This document shows positions 8,635 through 17,074 of a stretch of DNA of 64,000 nucleotides, piece after piece. The stretch comes from an uncultured Planctomycetales bacterium. GTDB lineage: Bacteria; Planctomycetota; Planctomycetia; Isosphaerales; Isosphaeraceae. The stretch's first letter is position 1. Every line of letters begins with the position of its first letter. Under the pieces are notes generated by a model that had not been told where the DNA came from, searched no databases, and saw only the letters and a list, made by a program, of their open reading frames with translations. The translations under genes were made by a program, and so were the position numbers. The stretch is taken from contig CAIYJE010000161.1 in NCBI GenBank assembly GCA_903926465.1, positions 1-64,000 of the forward strand. Reading direction: 5' to 3'.

Positions 8635-10527
8635 ATGGCCAGGATCGATGAGCAAGAGCGAGATCTCGCGAACCTGCCGCCCTTGGTCCAGGAGGAAGGT
8701 GCCGCGGAGTCTCTGCCTCCGGTCGTGGTTACCGACCCGCCGGCTGCCCCTCCACCAACGCCTGGCATTGTTCAACCGGTAATCACGGCCAAGCGGCCCG
8801 CCCCCGCGAAATTTCGAATTCGAATATCTCCCGAGCTTGAAGCGGCTGAAGAGCGACTCACGCCGGCAAAGATCAAAAGCTGGTCGACCTCGCTGGTTCT
8901 CCACGCCGTGTTGCTCTGCTTGCTGGCGTTGGTATTTTTCAGGCCGGCCACCCGTTCAACCCCGGTGATAGAGACTGCCCTTACCGCGGGCGACCTGTTT
9001 GGCTCTGACTTTGGCCAGCAACTGACGGGTGGCGAGGGGCTGGACGAGCCGCTTTCCATGCCTTACGAGCAAGATAAATCTCCTGTCGATCCGCCCGAGT
9101 TAACCGATTCCACGACGCTGGAGCCAAGCCTGCTCATTCCCGAGCGGACCCGGGTTCCAGATCCAGAAAGCTCGGCCAGCGGTGGCGGGGTAGACCTCAC
9201 CGGTTCGGGCCAGGCCGGCAAGGGAGATGGATTTGGTGTGGCCAAGTTCGGCCTGGGCGGCAAGGAAAGCATTAATAACGTCGAGGTCAAAACTGGGAAT
9301 CCCCAGTTCACGCTGATCTGGAACTCCACGGCTGACCTGGACCTGCACGTACTGGAGCCGGGTGGCTCACACCTTTACTGGGAGAACCGCCACGGAACTC
9401 AAGGTGGGGAGCTGGATGTTGATGACATCGACGGTATGGGCCCCGAGAACATCTACTGGGGAGGCGGGCTGAACCAGGGGAATGGGCCCCCGGGCGAATA
9501 TCGCTGGTATGTCCACTATTTTGGTGGTATCGATGGGAACCAGCCGACCAAGTGGAGGGTTCGCCTGAAATACAACGGCACCTACAAAGTTTTTGAAGGC
9601 AAGCTCAACGCCATTGGTCAGCGTACCAAGACCTGGTCCTTCAAGATCGACAAGAGTGATTCGGATCCCGAACCTGCCATCAAAGTGAGTGATGACGGGG
9701 CCAAGTCACCAATGCCCCCTGGCGGTCGGCAATTACGCCCCCTGGCGGGCGAACCGGTTCCGTTTGAAAATCCAACCTCCATGCTTTCCGGAGGACTCGG
9801 TCGAGCTCGCGCGGGCGTGGATCAGGTGGTGGACGATGGTGGAGAAACTTCGGCAGCCGCCGGGCCCAATCGTACTCGGCCAGGCAGTGCGCCCAAGCAT
9901 GCTGGTACAACTCCAAAACCGGCTAAAGAGCCGGCTGCCGGACCCGAGGTGGCGGCCACGCCCGGTGAATCCTCCAAAAAGGAGACCCAGCCAGCCTCTC
10001 GGCGTCGTACGGCATTTGAGAAAGACCCTTCAGGCTGGGTGCGTGTGCGGCCCGTGGATGTTGGATTCTCGTTCCTGATGCCTGAGGAACCGGCCGAAGA
10101 ATTGCAGGTGCTTGAGCACCGTCCCGGCGAGCCTGAGATCCGCTTGTGGAAATTGAATCGTGGTGAGGGGGAATTCTCCTGCGCCATGACTCCGCTGCCG
10201 CTGGCACCCACACAAGCGGCTGCTGGGCCCCTGCTCGATCGCGAGGCCAGGGCCCAGGTCGCGGAATCCGGTGGAAGCGAAGTGGTAACTGCCGAGGGTC
10301 GGAACGGGAAAATCGCCGAGCGAAATACCCGTTTCAAGGTCCCAGACAAGGTTGTGGCCGGCGGCGGTTTGAGCCGGATCCGGCTCTTGGTTCATGGCAG
10401 CCAGCTCATTCGTTTCTCTGTCACCGGCACCGAGGAATTTGTGGAACGCCCAGAGTCTGAGCGATTTCTCGAATCGTTTGCAACGGAGCCTGGCAGTGCT
10501 GACACCCAGGCCAAGGATCCCCCCTGA
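8635..10527 (+). CDS. Membrane-anchored protein with a DUF2135 (YfaP)-like domain
   Basis: The 630-residue product begins with a proline-rich cytosolic region, then a single hydrophobic segment near residues 84-103 (LVLHAVLLCLLALVFF), a long low-complexity linker, and a globular domain around 222-337. That domain has a DLDLHVLEPGG start, a LDVDDIDGMGPENIYW stretch and a GEYRWYVHYF strand, which resembles the DUF2135/YfaP beta domain found in exported proteins. After another Pro/Ala/Thr/Glu-rich linker a C-terminal domain (about 465-620) starts WVRVRPVDVGFSFLMPEEP and looks compact, but I do not recognise its family. Start: ATG with GGAGG 9 bases upstream. It is divergent from larB. It likely sits in the inner membrane with the C-terminus outside; molecular role unknown. 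Confidence 0.85.
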   Translation: MARIDEQERDLANLPPLVQEEGAAESLPPVVVTDPPAAPPPTPGIVQPVITAKRPAPAKFRIRISPELEAAEERLTPAKIKSWSTSLVLHAVLLCLLALVFFRPATRSTPVIETALTAGDLFGSDFGQQLTGGEGLDEPLSMPYEQDKSPVDPPELTDSTTLEPSLLIPERTRVPDPESSASGGGVDLTGSGQAGKGDGFGVAKFGLGGKESINNVEVKTGNPQFTLIWNSTADLDLHVLEPGGSHLYWENRHGTQGGELDVDDIDGMGPENIYWGGGLNQGNGPPGEYRWYVHYFGGIDGNQPTKWRVRLKYNGTYKVFEGKLNAIGQRTKTWSFKIDKSDSDPEPAIKVSDDGAKSPMPPGGRQLRPLAGEPVPFENPTSMLSGGLGRARAGVDQVVDDGGETSAAAGPNRTRPGSAPKHAGTTPKPAKEPAAGPEVAATPGESSKKETQPASRRRTAFEKDPSGWVRVRPVDVGFSFLMPEEPAEELQVLEHRPGEPEIRLWKLNRGEGEFSCAMTPLPLAPTQAAAGPLLDREARAQVAESGGSEVVTAEGRNGKIAERNTRFKVPDKVVAGGGLSRIRLLVHGSQLIRFSVTGTEEFVERPESERFLESFATEPGSADTQAKDPP

Positions 10528-10776
10528 TTGGACGATCTCCTGGAATCTGAGCTCACCCGTCTGAGTGCGACTCGTTTTTGCGTGTTCAAATTCGAATCGT
10601 GTAAAGCTGAATGGGACGCCGGATCAACACCCTAGCTTCGCTGGCTTGCCGTCGGCCTTCCCGGGCAGACACAATAGGTATAGGTTACGTACTCCAGGCA
10701 GAACTGACCCATTGGCTTGAAGCCGTCTCTTGGCTCAGTTCTTACAGACTTCCCTTCCGCGCTGCGGAGCTTATTC

Positions 10777-12201
10777 ATGTCCACAGTTGAGGGGAACGAT
10801 CGTCCGGAAGCTGGAACAGGCTCGGTGAGGTCGCTGAAGGAAGAGCTTGCTTCGCTCAAAATTGACCGGGACCGTCCGTCTCGCTCCTCACGACCGGTGG
10901 CTTCTGCGTCTGCTCTAGCAGGGCCTTCCCTGTCTGTGCCGTTGCCTGAAGAGCGTCGTCTGGTTGCGTCCAGAACTCGGCCGGCACCGGTGCGGCGTAG
11001 TGGGAGTTTGGGGCTTAGCTTGCTTTCGGTGGCATTGTGGTTCATTCCCCTCGGGCTAGTGGGTGGAGGTGTGTACTTCACCTATTTGCAGTACGCCAGG
11101 GCCAAGCCGAAGCTCGTGGTGAAGGTGGCGCCGGTACGTGCCCTGACCCAGGGAGAGGCGAACACGGTCTTGAGTGCCAAGGGGTACGTCCGGTCGTTTC
11201 AGCAGGCCAAGCTGGGGTCCAAGGTTCCGGGCCGGATCGCCCAGGTTCTTGTGAAGGAGAACCAGTTTGTCAAACAAGGGGATGTTCTGGCCGAACTTGA
11301 ACATACGGACATGGACAAGCAGAAGCAGACCCGTCAGCGCATGCTGGAGCGGTCTCAGGCTGAGTACCAGGAAGCTGAGGTTGATAGCCGCTTCAAGGAG
11401 CTGAAGGCCCGACGATCTCAGCGGCTCAGGACCCAGGGCCAGCTTTCTGAGGAAGAGGCCGAGCAGACCCAGTCTGCCTATGAGGTTTCCAGGCGAAAGC
11501 TAGACACCCTCAAGGCCTCGATCGACTATCAGCAGGCGATGATTGATGAACTGGCAGTCTCAATCGAGGAGATGAAGATCAAGGCACCTTTTGACGGCAC
11601 GGTTCTGGAAAAGGCTGCCGAGAAAGGTGAAACGATCGTGCTGGGCGGGCTTGGTGCGGCCAGTGGCCGTGGTTCCGTGGTAACCCTGGCCGATATGAAT
11701 GACCTGGAGGTTGAGACGGACATTGCAGAGAACATGCTCGGTCGACTCAAAGATCCCAAAACCTCACCCAGGCAACAGCGGGCCGAGATTCTGGTGTCTG
11801 CATTCCCCGGGCGACGGTTTCACGGCTACCTGGATCGGATTGTGCCGCTGGGAGACCGGGCACGCGGGACGGTGAAGGTGTATGTGAAGATCGAAGAGAA
11901 AGATACCTCGCTGTTCCCTGAACTGGTGGCAACCGTGGCGTTTTTGCCGGGCAGCCAGAGTGAGGACCCTGGTGCCGCTCAGACTTCGCTCTACATTCCC
12001 AAGTCCGCGCTGGTGGAAACCGATGGGAAAACGTTCGTCTGGGTGGTTGATCGAGACTATGCCGTTTCGAAACGGTCGGTGGTTATTACCTTGGAGTCAG
12101 ACCGGGCTCGGGTTGATGATGGGCTTAACGTGGGTGAGAACGTGGTTCTGGGTCCGGTTGCCGAGCTTGCCGAGGGCCAGGTGGTGGCCCTGGCCGATTA
12201 A
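10777..12201 (+). CDS. HlyD/MacA-family periplasmic adaptor of an ABC exporter
   Basis: This 474-residue membrane fusion protein links an inner-membrane transporter to an outer-envelope exit. It has a Ser/Arg-rich cytosolic N-terminus, one membrane segment near residues 84-105, a barrel-sandwich (lipoyl-like) half with [16 protein letters not shown] and [12 protein letters not shown], a coiled-coil hairpin (about 180-265, rich in Gln/Glu/Arg), the second lipoyl half with [18 protein letters not shown], then beta-barrel and membrane-proximal domains ending in [17 protein letters not shown] use ATG 10777 because GGAG lies 8 bases upstream; the frame extends to 10717. It is followed at 101 bases by the ATPase and two permeases, forming a MacAB-like module. 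The substrate is not evident. No TolC-like channel is encoded nearby. Confidence 0.92.
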   Translation: MSTVEGNDRPEAGTGSVRSLKEELASLKIDRDRPSRSSRPVASASALAGPSLSVPLPEERRLVASRTRPAPVRRSGSLGLSLLSVALWFIPLGLVGGGVYFTYLQYARAKPKLVVKVAPVRALTQGEANTVLSAKGYVRSFQQAKLGSKVPGRIAQVLVKENQFVKQGDVLAELEHTDMDKQKQTRQRMLERSQAEYQEAEVDSRFKELKARRSQRLRTQGQLSEEEAEQTQSAYEVSRRKLDTLKASIDYQQAMIDELAVSIEEMKIKAPFDGTVLEKAAEKGETIVLGGLGAASGRGSVVTLADMNDLEVETDIAENMLGRLKDPKTSPRQQRAEILVSAFPGRRFHGYLDRIVPLGDRARGTVKVYVKIEEKDTSLFPELVATVAFLPGSQSEDPGAAQTSLYIPKSALVETDGKTFVWVVDRDYAVSKRSVVITLESDRARVDDGLNVGENVVLGPVAELAEGQVVALAD

Positions 12202-12302
12202 CGCTGAGTTATCACCGTGATGCGCCGGTAGGGCACGCAGAGCTGTGCCCGCCGGTGGCAGTTTTTCTTCAAGGATTTGCCAGCCGTTTGGGGAGTTGTT
12301 TC

Positions 12303-13037
12303 ATGGATCGGGAAGCTGCCATTGTTTTGCGCCACGTGACCAAATCTTATCGACGCGATCAGATTCAAATCCCTGTGCTGAGCGACCTCAGCCTGAGCGT
12401 GGAGGAGGGTGAGTTTCTTGCACTCATGGGCCCCTCGGGTTCGGGCAAGACAACCTTGCTCAACCTGATTGCCGGACTGGATCGCCCCACGGGGGGAGAG
12501 ATTCTGGTGCAAGACAATGACCTGGCCCGGATGTCTGACGGCCAGATCACCAAATGGCGATCGAACCATGTGGGGTTCATCTTTCAGACCTATAACCTGA
12601 TTCCTGTACTGCGGGCGCAAGAGAATGTGGAGTTGCCGCTGCTGCTCACCAGCCTTTCCCGCAAGGAACGGCGAGAGCGTGCACGCACGGCACTGCGTGT
12701 GGTTGGTTTGGAAGGGCGAGAAGATCACTTTCCGCGCCAGCTTTCCGGTGGTCAGGAACAGCGAGTGGCGATTGCAAGAGCCATTGTGACCGATCCCTAT
12801 TTGCTGGTGGCTGACGAACCGACCGGTGACCTTGATCGTGTGAGTGCCGAGGAAATCTTGCTGCTGCTTGAGCAGCTCAACCATGAATTTGAGAAGACAA
12901 TTGTCATGGTGACGCACGATCCCCAGGCGGCCAAGCGGGCCACGCGGTTGCTGCATCTGGACAAGGGGAAACTTGTCGCCGATGTGGCGCAAGGTCGAGA
13001 TGTTAGGACGGCCGTTCAGCCGGAGAATGCATCATGA
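12303..13037 (+). CDS. ABC transporter ATP-binding protein (MacB/LolD type)
   Basis: This is the 244-residue cytosolic ATPase of the export module. Walker [10 protein letters not shown] is near residue 43, the Q-loop FIFQTYNL follows, the signature is [14 protein letters not shown] (one change from the usual LSGGQQQRV), Walker B is [12 protein letters not shown], and the H-loop is VTHDPQ. Sequence style and neighbours place it with the MacB/LolD group (type VII ABC systems), which drive FtsX-like permeases by mechanotransmission rather than by a classical substrate channel. The start at ATG 12303 has GGAG upstream; the frame is open from 12255. Its stop overlaps the first permease by ATGA, so they are co-translated. 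Confidence 0.95.
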   Translation: MDREAAIVLRHVTKSYRRDQIQIPVLSDLSLSVEEGEFLALMGPSGSGKTTLLNLIAGLDRPTGGEILVQDNDLARMSDGQITKWRSNHVGFIFQTYNLIPVLRAQENVELPLLLTSLSRKERRERARTALRVVGLEGREDHFPRQLSGGQEQRVAIARAIVTDPYLLVADEPTGDLDRVSAEEILLLLEQLNHEFEKTIVMVTHDPQAAKRATRLLHLDKGKLVADVAQGRDVRTAVQPENAS

Positions 13038-14245
13038 AATTCCTGGGATACATTCTTCGCAATGCGCGCCGGAATCCTGTTCGTTCTTTGCTGACGATTG
13101 GCTCCATTGCCGTGTGCGGGTTCTTGGCGATGGTCTTGCTGTCTTTGTTCTCAACCAATACCGAGGTCAGATCCACCCTGGTTCCGTTTAACCGGGTGAT
13201 CACGATGAGTGCCCAGGGGTTTACGCAACCGGTTCCGATTGCCCTGGTGCGTGAAATACCGGCCATTGATGATCGATCGGGAATTCATGCCATTGTTCAT
13301 CGCGAGAGTGATGACAAGCCGTTGGTTTCTCCTTTCTCGTGGTACGGCGGCAAGTTCAGGGGCGAGTCTGCCACCTTCTTTGCCCAGTTCGGTGTCGATC
13401 CAGACACGCTGTTCGACATTTATCCGGAATTGACGATTGCCCCCGATCAACTCCAGGCGTTCAAGGAACGACCGGACGGAACGGTGATTGGTCGAAAACT
13501 GGCGGAAGACAAGAAGCTCAGTGTGGGAGACTCGTTCGAACTCAAGGGGGAGATTTATCCCTTTGATATGAACCTGACGGTGGTTGGGATTTTTGACGGT
13601 CCTGAAAAGCGTGACTTGCGCACCTGCTACTTCAACTGGAATTTCCTGAACGAGGGACTGAAACGCGATTTTCAGGGCCAAGGGGCGAACAATTCCGGCA
13701 CGGTGCTCATGCGTTGCAAGAGCGACGAACTGGTGACCAAACTGTGCGCGGCCGTTGATGAAGATACCAAGAGTAGTGACCGGGCCACGAAGACCCAAAC
13801 CGAAGATGCGTTTGTGTCTCAGTTCTCAGAGATGATCAAGGACCTTCAGACCTACATCAACATGGTGGGTCTGGCGGTGGCCTTTTCCTTGCTGGTGATC
13901 TGCGGTGTGGCCATGGCGATGTCGATGCGAGAACGGACGAGCGAGGTGGCCGTTCTTCGGGCCATTGGCTTCCAGAAAGGTCAGATTCTGTTCATGGTGC
14001 TGACGGAGGCTGTTTTGATTGCCGGAATCGGCGGGTTCATCGGCACGTTCGGCACCATGCTGCTCTTCAAGTTCTGGGATATCAGCCCATATACCATGGG
14101 CTTCTTCCCGTTCTTCTACATTCCCACAACCGTGGCTGTGACTGGTTTTCTGGTGTCGTTGCTTGTTGGGCTGCTCAGTGGCCTGATTCCAGCCTTCAGA
14201 GCGTCTAGTTTGCCGGTCATCGACGGCCTGCGGAAGGTGGTTTGA
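13034..14245 (+). CDS. FtsX/MacB-like ABC permease (first of two)
   Basis: A 403-residue permease with the type VII ABC layout: an N-terminal membrane helix (about residues 17-38, [20 protein letters not shown]), a large periplasmic MacB_PCD-type domain to about 275, then three C-terminal helices of the FtsX domain (about 278-300, 325-347 and 370-392). The coupling-helix region [16 protein letters not shown], between helices two and three, is characteristic. It starts at ATG overlapping the ATPase stop by four bases. The periplasmic part contains [12 protein letters not shown] and VGDSFELKG stretches, as in other MacB-like proteins. With the second permease, only 3 bases away, it probably forms a heterodimeric LolCE-like pair; the substrate cannot be read from sequence. 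Confidence 0.92.
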   Translation: MKFLGYILRNARRNPVRSLLTIGSIAVCGFLAMVLLSLFSTNTEVRSTLVPFNRVITMSAQGFTQPVPIALVREIPAIDDRSGIHAIVHRESDDKPLVSPFSWYGGKFRGESATFFAQFGVDPDTLFDIYPELTIAPDQLQAFKERPDGTVIGRKLAEDKKLSVGDSFELKGEIYPFDMNLTVVGIFDGPEKRDLRTCYFNWNFLNEGLKRDFQGQGANNSGTVLMRCKSDELVTKLCAAVDEDTKSSDRATKTQTEDAFVSQFSEMIKDLQTYINMVGLAVAFSLLVICGVAMAMSMRERTSEVAVLRAIGFQKGQILFMVLTEAVLIAGIGGFIGTFGTMLLFKFWDISPYTMGFFPFFYIPTTVAVTGFLVSLLVGLLSGLIPAFRASSLPVIDGLRKVV

Positions 14246-14248
14246 CCC

Positions 14249-15460
14249 ATGGCGTTTGTTCCTCTCAAGTACAACTTCCGAAACCTGAGCGTTCGCTGGC
14301 CGACCACGCTTCTGACCGTAATGGTCTCTGCCATTGTCGTGGCTTGCTCATGCGTGTTGTTTGGTCTGGTGGACGGCTTGATGTATAGCCAGGCTGTTTC
14401 GGGCGATCCGCTGACGCTGCTTGTGATGCGTAAAGGGGCCGACAACGAGACCAGTTCCAATTTCTCAATCCAGACCGCGCAAGACCTGGCGACTTTGAAG
14501 GGGATTGCGCAGGGCCGGGCGCGAACGGCCGAGGAGGCCCAGAAAGGGTTTCCGGACCTTCAAGACAAGCCGTTGATTTCTGGTGAGCTTCTGAATATTC
14601 CGGTGATGAGCCGTTCAGACGGCAGTCGCGTGAACCTGACGATCAGGGGGGCGACGTCGGCCTCCCCTTATCTCCGTCCCAAGTTCGAGATTGTTGAAGG
14701 CCGTTACTTCAACCCAGGGACCAGGGAATGCATCGTGTCTCGCAGTTTGGTCAGCCGGTTTCCGGGCACACGGTTGGGCCAGCAGTTCCGGGTGAGTGAT
14801 AAAGAAGTTTATAACGTGGTTGGCATTTTTACGGCCGGCTCAAGCGCAGCGGAGAGCGAGGTCTGGACCGGGCGTGAAGATCTGGCCGCGAATACGAACA
14901 ATGATCGGTCGGTCTCAAGCACCCGGATTCGTGCAGAGGACAACCGTTCTCTGGAAGCGCTCATTGACTCGATTACCAATGAATCGCGGTTTGGCTTGCT
15001 GCCGAAACGTGAGAGCGTTTACTACCAGAGCCAGAACACAACCGCGCTGTTCCTGACGGTGATCGGAACGGTGATTGCCGTGCTGCTGACGATTGGGGCC
15101 CTGTTTGCGGCGGCTAACACCATGTTCGCGGCCGTGAAGTCACGAACGCGTGAGATTGGGACCATGCGGGCCTTGGGGTTCTCTCGGACTGCGATCCTGA
15201 TGTCGTTCTTGCTGGAGTCGGTGGTGATCACGGCGGTGGGCGGTGCGCTTGGGGCCCTGGTCAGTTTGCTGTTCTCGAACTGGTCGTTTGGGATCAGTGA
15301 TTTCAGTAGTTTCTCAGAGCGGGTGATCCAGCTTCGGTTCGGTGTGTTGCCGTTTGCGGTCGCCCTGGGAATGACCCTGGCGATGGGGGTTTTTGGCGGG
15401 CTCTTTCCTGCCATCCGGGCCGTACGGCTAGACGTGGTGAAGGCGCTCCGGGAACTGTGA
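14249..15460 (+). CDS. FtsX/MacB-like ABC permease (second of two)
   Basis: This protein has the same length (403 residues) and layout as its neighbour: one N-terminal helix (LLTVMVSAIVVACSCVLFGL), a periplasmic MacB_PCD-like domain with VEGRYFNPGTRECIVSRSLVSRF, and three C-terminal helices with the coupling segment REIGTMRALGFSRTAI. Overall sequence is clearly diverged from the first permease, so the two are old paralogues and likely assemble as a heterodimer, as LolC and LolE do. It begins three bases after the first permease's stop. A hairpin terminator follows about 30 bases downstream and closes the four-gene unit. Confidence 0.92.
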   Translation: MAFVPLKYNFRNLSVRWPTTLLTVMVSAIVVACSCVLFGLVDGLMYSQAVSGDPLTLLVMRKGADNETSSNFSIQTAQDLATLKGIAQGRARTAEEAQKGFPDLQDKPLISGELLNIPVMSRSDGSRVNLTIRGATSASPYLRPKFEIVEGRYFNPGTRECIVSRSLVSRFPGTRLGQQFRVSDKEVYNVVGIFTAGSSAAESEVWTGREDLAANTNNDRSVSSTRIRAEDNRSLEALIDSITNESRFGLLPKRESVYYQSQNTTALFLTVIGTVIAVLLTIGALFAAANTMFAAVKSRTREIGTMRALGFSRTAILMSFLLESVVITAVGGALGALVSLLFSNWSFGISDFSSFSERVIQLRFGVLPFAVALGMTLAMGVFGGLFPAIRAVRLDVVKALREL

Positions 15461-15488
15461 CACGAAGCCGGTTTGTACCAGCTAGATT

Positions 15489-15521
15489 GAGCCCTGGAGG
15501 GGGAACTTCTCCTCCAGGCTT
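15489..15521 (+). terminator. Probable terminator after the ABC export module
   Basis: A GC-rich stem (AGCCCTGGAGG against CCTCCAGGCT with one bulged base) at 15490-15520 is followed by TTTGTCTCTT. It lies 30 bases after the last permease. The T run is interrupted, so the strength is uncertain. Confidence 0.6.
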
Positions 15522-15628
15522 TGTCTCTTCCAACTTCCCTTGTGGCATGGATGACCTCCTTTGGAGTTCTCCAGGCTGCCAGGCACTTCACGTTCTGTCA
15601 GATCCGGTGAAGCGCGTCTCGCCCATCC

Positions 15629-16297
15629 TCAACGGCATGGTTCCAGGCAGATGATGGTGGGTGAGCTTGGCAACTGCTCGCGGCTCAGTTCGATTGTCGA
15701 CTCACTTCGGCGGTCCACTGCCCAGCCCAAGGGTTGCACGGCGTCCAGAAAGGTTTCCAGGGGCAGAATGGCCAGGTTAATTCTGGGCGTTTTGTAATGC
15801 ATTGGAATCACGATCTTGGGTCCGATCGCCTGAAGCACCTGAGCGCACTCAGAGATCGCCAGCGTGGGGGTGCCGCCGGCCGGGCAGAGCACGATATCGG
15901 CCCCCTGAATTGGGGCCAGTTCTTCGGGGGTCAGGATATGCCCGAGGTCGCCGAGGTGGACCAGGTGAAGTCTCTCGCTGCGGAGGTGAAGCATGGTCAC
16001 TTCATCGCCCGCAAGTCGTTCGGGAGTCTCGAAAACGGGCACGGCCTCGAACCGCAGGCCATGCGACACAACGCCAACAGCCGGAAACTCCAGGCCGTTC
16101 AGGGTTTCGAATGGCGGGACGATCTGACCGGTGTGGCTATGGTATCGGTCATTGATATGGCTGACGGCCACCACATTTGCCGGTAGGTCGATGGGGGCAT
16201 AGCCACCAGAGTCGGGCGATTTGTAGGGGTCGAAGATGACCCGCGTGCCTTCGGTTTCCAGCAAAAACGCCGCATGCCCCAAGAACGTCAGCTTCAT
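15629..16297 (-). CDS. Metallo-beta-lactamase-fold protein (UPF0173-like) with degenerate metal motif
   Basis: The 222-residue product has the MBL-fold pattern of small UlaG/UPF0173-like proteins: MKLTFLGHAAFLLET start, FDPYKSPDSGG, a histidine-rich loop at residues 45-55, VSHGLRFEAVPVFE, LVHLGDLGHILTPEE and IVIPMHYKTP near the end. The usual HxHxDH metal motif is replaced by SHINDRYHSH (His47, Asn49, Asp50, His53, His55), so metal binding must differ or be altered. The other ligands (Asp in HLGDLGH, His in MHYKT) remain. I start at ATG 16297, where the family begins; the frame is open to 16441. It lies downstream of a small gene (16443) on the same strand. Substrate unknown. Confidence 0.85.
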   Translation of the reverse strand: MKLTFLGHAAFLLETEGTRVIFDPYKSPDSGGYAPIDLPANVVAVSHINDRYHSHTGQIVPPFETLNGLEFPAVGVVSHGLRFEAVPVFETPERLAGDEVTMLHLRSERLHLVHLGDLGHILTPEELAPIQGADIVLCPAGGTPTLAISECAQVLQAIGPKIVIPMHYKTPRINLAILPLETFLDAVQPLGWAVDRRSESTIELSREQLPSSPTIICLEPCR

Positions 16298-16442
16298 GGA
16301 ATTGCTCGCCAGGCCCGGTCTTTCCAACTGGAAGAGGTACTCCAAGTATAACCGGGCCGAGCGCTGATTCTGAGATGAAAGTGATTCTGCGTCGGTGAGC
16401 AATCCGAGTGCCTGAGCGACCCGGATTGCCGACCTTTGCAAT

Positions 16443-16643
16443 TTACTGGGTCACCTTCAGGCAGTTCAGCTTCTTCAAGGTTCGCTGGGCATCTTCCAGG
16501 CTGTTGAACATCTCCACGGTTTCCAGGCCCTCCGTTTTGCTGGACGACTTGTTGAGTTCCCAGTTGGAGGAGCCTTCTTCTTGCTGGAGAAAGAAGGTTT
16601 CCCCTGAGCCGCTGTGAATGTACCGGAAAAGCTGTGCACTCAT
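16443..16643 (-). CDS. Small hypothetical protein (66 residues)
   Basis: I do not recognise this protein. It starts at ATG 16643 with AAGGAA about 9 bases upstream. It is hydrophilic, with GETFFLQQEEGSSNWELN in the middle and a SLEDAQRTLKKLNCL helix near the C-terminus; the pattern resembles small cytosolic proteins of about 60 residues with a beta-then-alpha order. No signal peptide or membrane segment is visible. It is 145 bases upstream of the MBL-fold gene on the same strand, so they may be co-transcribed. The ribosome binding site and compact composition favour a real gene. Confidence 0.65.
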   Translation of the reverse strand: MSAQLFRYIHSGSGETFFLQQEEGSSNWELNKSSSKTEGLETVEMFNSLEDAQRTLKKLNCLKVTQ

Positions 16644-17074
16644 GGCGAGGTTCCTTGATGCTCGAATTGTGAACTTGCAAAATCGTCAGGCCGCTCGTCG
16701 AGATCCTATGCCGCCTGGCAAGTCCCCAAGGCCGGAAATCATCGGGTTCGGGCCGAAAATCTTACAGAGCCGGCCTCAAGCACTCTGAAGCGCACCTGGA
16801 CTGGCAGTTACGTGGAATTTGACGGAAGGCCGCTCGCTTTCATCGGCTTTTCATTCTGCCTGCGCGAGTTGTGGCGCCGACTCCGTGTTTTAGGGCAAAG
16901 GTCTTGGCGTGATTTCCATGGCCGAGCGAACCGCCCTGATCTTGCCGCCAGTGTGCAGATTCACGGGGTTTTCCCGCATTCCGGAGCCGATTGACGTAGC
17001 CGCCCCGTACCTGACGGACCGGTTCCAGCGTAGAATAGGAGTTGAGTGTTTCTAGCTGGAGTTAAGGAGTGGGC
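16644..17074. other. 431-base intergenic region upstream of mutL
   Basis: The region lies between divergent genes and must hold their promoters. A TTGACG at 16991 and a TAGAAT at 17031 look like promoter boxes but are 34 bases apart, too far for one sigma-70 site. I see no hairpin, repeat or further gene. Confidence 0.4.

Noticed and set aside
16991-17036. TTGACG and TAGAAT as a promoter for mutL
   Set aside because: They are 34 bases apart, far from the 16-18 base spacing of sigma-70 promoters.
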